From positions 1-7,884 of the forward strand of contig CAIWSO010000494.1 in assembly GCA_903915315.1 (NCBI GenBank): a stretch of 7,884 bases of DNA. The letters run 5' to 3'. The notes beneath the pieces are model-generated. The model was not told the DNA's origin. It did no database searches and saw only the letters and a list, made by a program, of their open reading frames with translations. The DNA is from an uncultured Spartobacteria bacterium (GTDB lineage: Bacteria; Verrucomicrobiota; Verrucomicrobiia; Chthoniobacterales; Terrimicrobiaceae). Positions 5,282 through 7,884 of the stretch are shown here, one piece after another; within the stretch, counting starts at the first letter, position 1; each line of letters opens with the position of its first letter. The translations under genes and the position numbers were made by a program.

Positions 5282-6812
5282 GGACGTAGACGTTAATTTG
5301 TCCGCCAGTGCTTTCACGAACATCCATCACTTGGAAAGGGCGTCGCGAATCACGGGACACGAAGCTGCCGTCGGACGGAGCTTTCATGCCATTGGGATAT
5401 TGGACGATAATTCTAACGCCATCCGTTCGAGATCCCAGCCCTGAGCTTCGCTGGCTGGGACGCAAGACGGCTCGATCCCCGCCGGAGGCTGTGACATTGA
5501 AGTTTCCCTGTAGGTAAATCCGCTCACCAGACGATCCCTTGGCAGCGACTTCGGAAACATCGGAGGAGGTGAGCAGGCGACCGCGAGGCATTCTGCCCGG
5601 TTCATACACAGTCCACTCTTTAGAGTTGGATGCCGCGATCGCTTGGGTTGGCGTCGGAGTTGGTGCCGGTGTGGTTGCGAGCATTGCCGGGGGCGGTGTT
5701 GCAACAGGAGATGGAGTAGGGGTCGGGCGCGCCGGTATCGCTTTGCGAGTCACAGGTGTTGGGGTAGCTTTGGCTAGGAGTGGCGTGGGCGATACAACTG
5801 GAGTTGGCGTGGTTGTTGCAACCGGAAGCGGCGTGGGCGCTGCGAGGGGGAGGGGAGTTGCAACAGGGGGCGGAGTAGGGGTGGGTGTGGCCTCATCCGC
5901 AGGCAGGGGTTTCTCGACCCGCATGAGGCGCTGATTAGCGCTGGCGAGCTCGGCAACCGGTTTCGGCATTTCCTTTTCTTTAACTCCGGGCTTGGATTTG
6001 CGGCGGAAATGCGCGTATTTGACTTCAGCCTCGTTTTGACGCGCCTTGTCGATCAAAGGAAGGCCGGCTTTCACGTTCAATCGATCGGGAGGGTCAAGCG
6101 AGAAGGTGCCATTTTCCTGAGCCGATTCATAGCTGGGATAAAGTATCGAAATTGTGCTTATCTTGACGCGTCCATCCTTCAGTTGCTCGACGTTGATAAT
6201 CGCCGCCAATTCATTTTCGCGTTTGAGGTCAATGTCCAAGCCAGTCAGGAGGGAACGGTGCAGATTGGGGATGGATTTTTTATTCGAGGTGAAAATTTGC
6301 TCAATAAGAAGATTCGGGTTCTCCTTGGATTGGGCTAGGACGACAACTCCGGAAACAAAAAAATCCGAACTGGTAAGCTCGTAAGAATCCAAGATGTTGA
6401 AGGTGCCCACCACGTACGGAACAAGGCCATCGACAGGCTTGAAGTTGCGAATGTAATTCCGAAGAAAAATCTCATTGGTGCGGGCCAGTTGACGGGGCTT
6501 CATCGCACTAAAGCGATCAAAAATCTGAGGCGCTCTGAGGAATTCCCCGCGCGGCGCGGCAGTGAGTTCAAATCGCTTGGGGGGATCGATCTTGTTGAGT
6601 CTGGTGAGGACTTCGTGGCTGAATGGTTTCTCGGGGTGGCCAAAGATATAATAGCTCCCAACCCAGCAACTGATCGCAAAACCAATCAAGACGATGATCA
6701 GCACAGTCCACCCAAAGAGTCCGCCATCGGAGGACCTCGAAGAAGGCAGGCTTTCGCGGTCTGGTTCATTAAACCAGGCTCGGTCACTGTTTCTTCCGGG
6801 ATCGTTGGGCAT
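5262..6812 (-). CDS. Membrane-anchored protein of unknown function with Pro/Thr-rich linker
   Basis: I do not recognise a named family for this 516-residue protein. Residues 1-31 are hydrophilic and presumably cytoplasmic. One hydrophobic segment spans about 32-57 (GLFGWTVLIIVLIGFAISCW, then VGSYYIFG), consistent with a single-pass anchor. Residues about 60-270 form a mixed alpha/beta-looking domain without visible catalytic motifs. A charged stretch (270-300) leads to a low-complexity Pro/Thr/Ala linker at about 308-389 with many TPTP repeats. The C-terminal 115 residues (about 398-516, starting EWTVYEPGRMPRGRLL) look folded and contain IYLQGNFNV and GVRIIVQYPNGMKAP, suggesting a beta-rich domain. 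The likely topology is N-in with the bulk in the periplasm. It starts 5 nt after the iron-sulfur carrier gene stops and overlaps the start region of the methyltransferase gene, so the three are probably one transcript. Confidence 0.85.
   Translation of the reverse strand: MPNDPGRNSDRAWFNEPDRESLPSSRSSDGGLFGWTVLIIVLIGFAISCWVGSYYIFGHPEKPFSHEVLTRLNKIDPPKRFELTAAPRGEFLRAPQIFDRFSAMKPRQLARTNEIFLRNYIRNFKPVDGLVPYVVGTFNILDSYELTSSDFFVSGVVVLAQSKENPNLLIEQIFTSNKKSIPNLHRSLLTGLDIDLKRENELAAIINVEQLKDGRVKISTISILYPSYESAQENGTFSLDPPDRLNVKAGLPLIDKARQNEAEVKYAHFRRKSKPGVKEKEMPKPVAELASANQRLMRVEKPLPADEATPTPTPPPVATPLPLAAPTPLPVATTTPTPVVSPTPLLAKATPTPVTRKAIPARPTPTPSPVATPPPAMLATTPAPTPTPTQAIAASNSKEWTVYEPGRMPRGRLLTSSDVSEVAAKGSSGERIYLQGNFNVTASGGDRAVLRPSQRSSGLGSRTDGVRIIVQYPNGMKAPSDGSFVSRDSRRPFQVMDVRESTGGQINVYVREVTKP
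5642..5890. repeat. Low-complexity DNA encoding the Pro/Thr linker, G-rich on the plus strand
   Basis: Degenerate repeats of a GGNGTNGG type run through this stretch on the plus strand and encode the Pro/Thr/Ala linker on the minus strand. Units vary in length and order (PTPTP, PVATP, PLPVA), so this is an amino-acid-level repeat and not a clean tandem array. At 5846-5885 the plus strand has five runs of three or more G, a possible G-quadruplex on the template strand of the gene. Confidence 0.6.
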
Positions 6813-6817
6813 AGAAG

Positions 6818-7153
6818 TCAGGATTTAACCGCAGCAGTTTCTTCAAAGGATGTACCACATCCACACGATCTAGCTGCACGGGGGTTTCTGATGCGGAATC
6901 CTGCACCGGCAAGCCCGTCCTCATAATCCAGTGTGCAGCCAGCCAGAAAACTGGAACTTGCTTGGTCGACGAAAACCTTGGCTCCCGCATGCTCGATCAC
7001 TTCCTGTCCATCGCTGCGATTATCGATCTCCATGATGTATTGAAGGCCGGCGCAACCGCCTTTCTCAACAGACAAACGCAGCCCTTCTCCTGAACCTTTC
7101 GCTGCAATAAGGTCATGCAGCGCTTGCGCGGCATCATCAGTAATTTTGATCAC
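6818..7153 (-). CDS. A-type iron-sulfur cluster carrier/insertion protein (IscA/ErpA/HesB family)
   Basis: These proteins carry [2Fe-2S] or [4Fe-4S] clusters from the scaffold to target enzymes. With a GTG start at 7153 the protein is 111 residues, the usual size. The start VIKITDDAAQALHDLI matches the family N-terminus. The three cluster cysteines are present: Cys34 in KGGCAGLQY, and Cys97 and Cys99 in the C-terminal SCGCGTSF. An extra cysteine, Cys73 (LAGCTLDYEDG), is not one of these three. An in-frame ATG at 7195 would add 14 residues that look unlike the family and would overlap the mutL start codon. Without phylogeny I cannot separate ErpA from IscA or SufA; no isc or suf genes are adjacent. 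The gene leads a unit with the Pro/Thr-linker protein and the methyltransferase. Confidence 0.9.
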   Translation of the reverse strand: MIKITDDAAQALHDLIAAKGSGEGLRLSVEKGGCAGLQYIMEIDNRSDGQEVIEHAGAKVFVDQASSSFLAGCTLDYEDGLAGAGFRIRNPRAARSCGCGTSFEETAAVKS

Positions 7154-7171
7154 GTTCTTTTCATAAGAACG
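7153..7171. promoter_or_regulatory. Perfect 7-bp inverted repeat touching the carrier-gene start
   Basis: CGTTCTT and AAGAACG flank a 5-nt centre. One arm ends on the G of the carrier gene's GTG start codon and the other lies 22 nt before mutL. It could be an operator for a repressor acting on both genes. If the transcript starts further upstream, it could be an RNA hairpin hiding the GTG and the weak AAAAGAA ribosome-binding stretch. Confidence 0.4.
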
Positions 7172-7188
7172 ATTCCGTGCAAAGTCAA
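7160..7188 (-). promoter_or_regulatory. Candidate promoter for the iron-sulfur carrier operon, possibly leaderless
   Basis: On the minus strand TTGACT (7183-7188), a 17-nt spacer and TATGAA (7160-7165, four of six -10 consensus bases) are followed by 6 nt and then the GTG at 7153. The predicted first transcribed base would be the G of the start codon. The -35 box overlaps the region immediately upstream of mutL. This is a pattern match only. Confidence 0.35.
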
Positions 7189-7193
7189 ATGGC

Positions 7194-7884
7194 ATGGGAA
7201 AGATTCGACTGCTTACAGATGAGGTTGCCAGCCAGGTCGCCGCCGGCGAGGTGGTCGAGCGCCCAGCTTCCATTGTCAAAGAACTTGTCGAAAACAGCAT
7301 TGATGCCGGAGCCCGCCGAATCACTGTGGAATTCGCCCGAGGGGGGTGTCAGTTGATCCGAGTGACCGATGATGGATCGGGTATGGATCGTGAGGATGCC
7401 ATCCTTTGCTTGGAGCGTCATGCGACGAGTAAAATCCGTTCAGCCGAAGATTTGTCTCTGGTATCGACCATGGGATTCCGGGGTGAGGCACTGCCAAGTA
7501 TCGCCAGCGTTTCGCGGTTTAACTTGTCCACACGCACTCGCGAGGGAGGAACCGGAACGGAAATCAAAATGGCTGGCGGCAAGATGGAGTCAGTTTCGGA
7601 TTCCGGTGTGGCTCCTGGTACCGAGATCGAGGTCAGTTCTCTTTTCTTCAATGTTCCTGCGAGAAAAAAATTCCTTCGTGGAGAGGAAACAGAGGCGGCA
7701 CACGTCATCTATCAAATGCAGGCGCTGGCCGTTGCCCATCCCGAGGTCACGATGAGCCTGCTGCGAGATGGTCGTTGCCTTTGGAAGGCGGGCGGAACGT
7801 CCGATCATGGTGTTCGTGTCGTCGATCTTTTTGGCGCCGACTTCATGCGAAGGCTCACGGTATTGGAGCCCACCGAGGAAAGCG
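7194..7884 (+). CDS. mutL: DNA mismatch repair protein MutL, N-terminal 230 residues (3' end beyond window)
   Basis: MutL couples mismatch recognition by MutS to strand incision and excision through ATP-driven dimerisation. Only the N-terminal GHKL ATPase part is in the window, and it is canonical. MGKIRLLTDEVASQVAAGEV leads into VERPASIVKELVENSIDAGA (the ExxxN motif with catalytic Glu30 and metal-binding Asn34). It is followed by TDDGSGM (58-64) and the ATP-lid motif TMGFRGEALPSIASV (92-106). The family segment GTEIEVSSLFFNVPARKKFL is at 142-161. The start is the ATG at 7194; no Shine-Dalgarno sequence is visible. Whether it has the C-terminal endonuclease motif cannot be seen. It is divergent from the iron-sulfur carrier gene. 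Confidence 0.98.
   Translation, partial: MGKIRLLTDEVASQVAAGEVVERPASIVKELVENSIDAGARRITVEFARGGCQLIRVTDDGSGMDREDAILCLERHATSKIRSAEDLSLVSTMGFRGEALPSIASVSRFNLSTRTREGGTGTEIKMAGGKMESVSDSGVAPGTEIEVSSLFFNVPARKKFLRGEETEAAHVIYQMQALAVAHPEVTMSLLRDGRCLWKAGGTSDHGVRVVDLFGADFMRRLTVLEPTEES

Noticed and set aside
5642..5890. Possible CRISPR or tandem-repeat array
   Set aside because: The units are irregular, without constant repeats or spacers, and are explained by Pro/Thr codons in one long reading frame.
5539..5934. 131-codon plus-strand frame with a GVGVG-rich product
   Set aside because: It is the mirror of the Pro/Thr linker coding repeats; a Gly/Val repeat is exactly what that antisense would give.
7154..7324. 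N-terminal extension of the iron-sulfur carrier to 168 residues
   Set aside because: Residues before VIKITDDAA lie antisense to the mutL ATPase coding region and do not match the family.

Overview
The window is a housekeeping stretch of a bacterial chromosome, most likely from the phylum Verrucomicrobiota. That placement rests on protein character recalled from memory, mainly the RpoB N-terminus and the omega subunit with its VLINMVSRRVRQL core; it is not a database result. No mobile element, CRISPR array, tRNA, rRNA or defence-like cassette is visible. Nearly every base belongs to a conserved gene or to a short regulatory gap.

Left part (1-3266, minus strand): a ribosomal protein/RNA polymerase operon, read right to left as rplA (L1), rplJ (L10), rplL (L7/L12) and rpoB (beta subunit, cut by the window edge). 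rplA and rplJ are 10 nt apart. The rplJ-rplL gap (144 nt) and the rplL-rpoB gap (256 nt) are long and contain hairpins. The largest is a 12-bp perfect stem just after rplL, where other bacteria carry an attenuator or RNA-processing site. rplK (L11), which usually sits directly before rplA, is missing; rplA is the first gene.

Centre (3267-4129): a compact divergent control region separates rplA from rpoZ (omega subunit) and smpB (tmRNA-binding protein) on the plus strand. Two promoter-like sequences of the same form (TTGACA or TTGACT, 16 nt, TAGCTT or TAGTTT) face away from each other across a shared 19-bp A-rich tract. Omega and beta, two subunits of the same enzyme, may thus be controlled from one site.

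Right part (4163-7177, minus strand): a tight three-gene unit, read right to left as an A-type iron-sulfur carrier (IscA/ErpA/HesB family), a 516-aa membrane-anchored protein of unknown function with a long Pro/Thr linker, and a MidA/NDUFAF7-type methyltransferase. The carrier faces mutL (plus strand, from 7194, cut by the right edge) across a gap of about 40 nt. That gap holds a perfect 7-bp inverted repeat touching the carrier's GTG start and a promoter arrangement that could give a leaderless transcript.

Apart from rplA, and weakly smpB, the genes lack a clear Shine-Dalgarno sequence. I found no evidence for a new biological system. The points most worth checking are the shared rplA/rpoZ promoter region, the loss of rplK linkage, the hairpin-rich gaps in the ribosomal operon, the uncharacterised Pro/Thr-linker protein and its neighbours, and the carrier/mutL junction.
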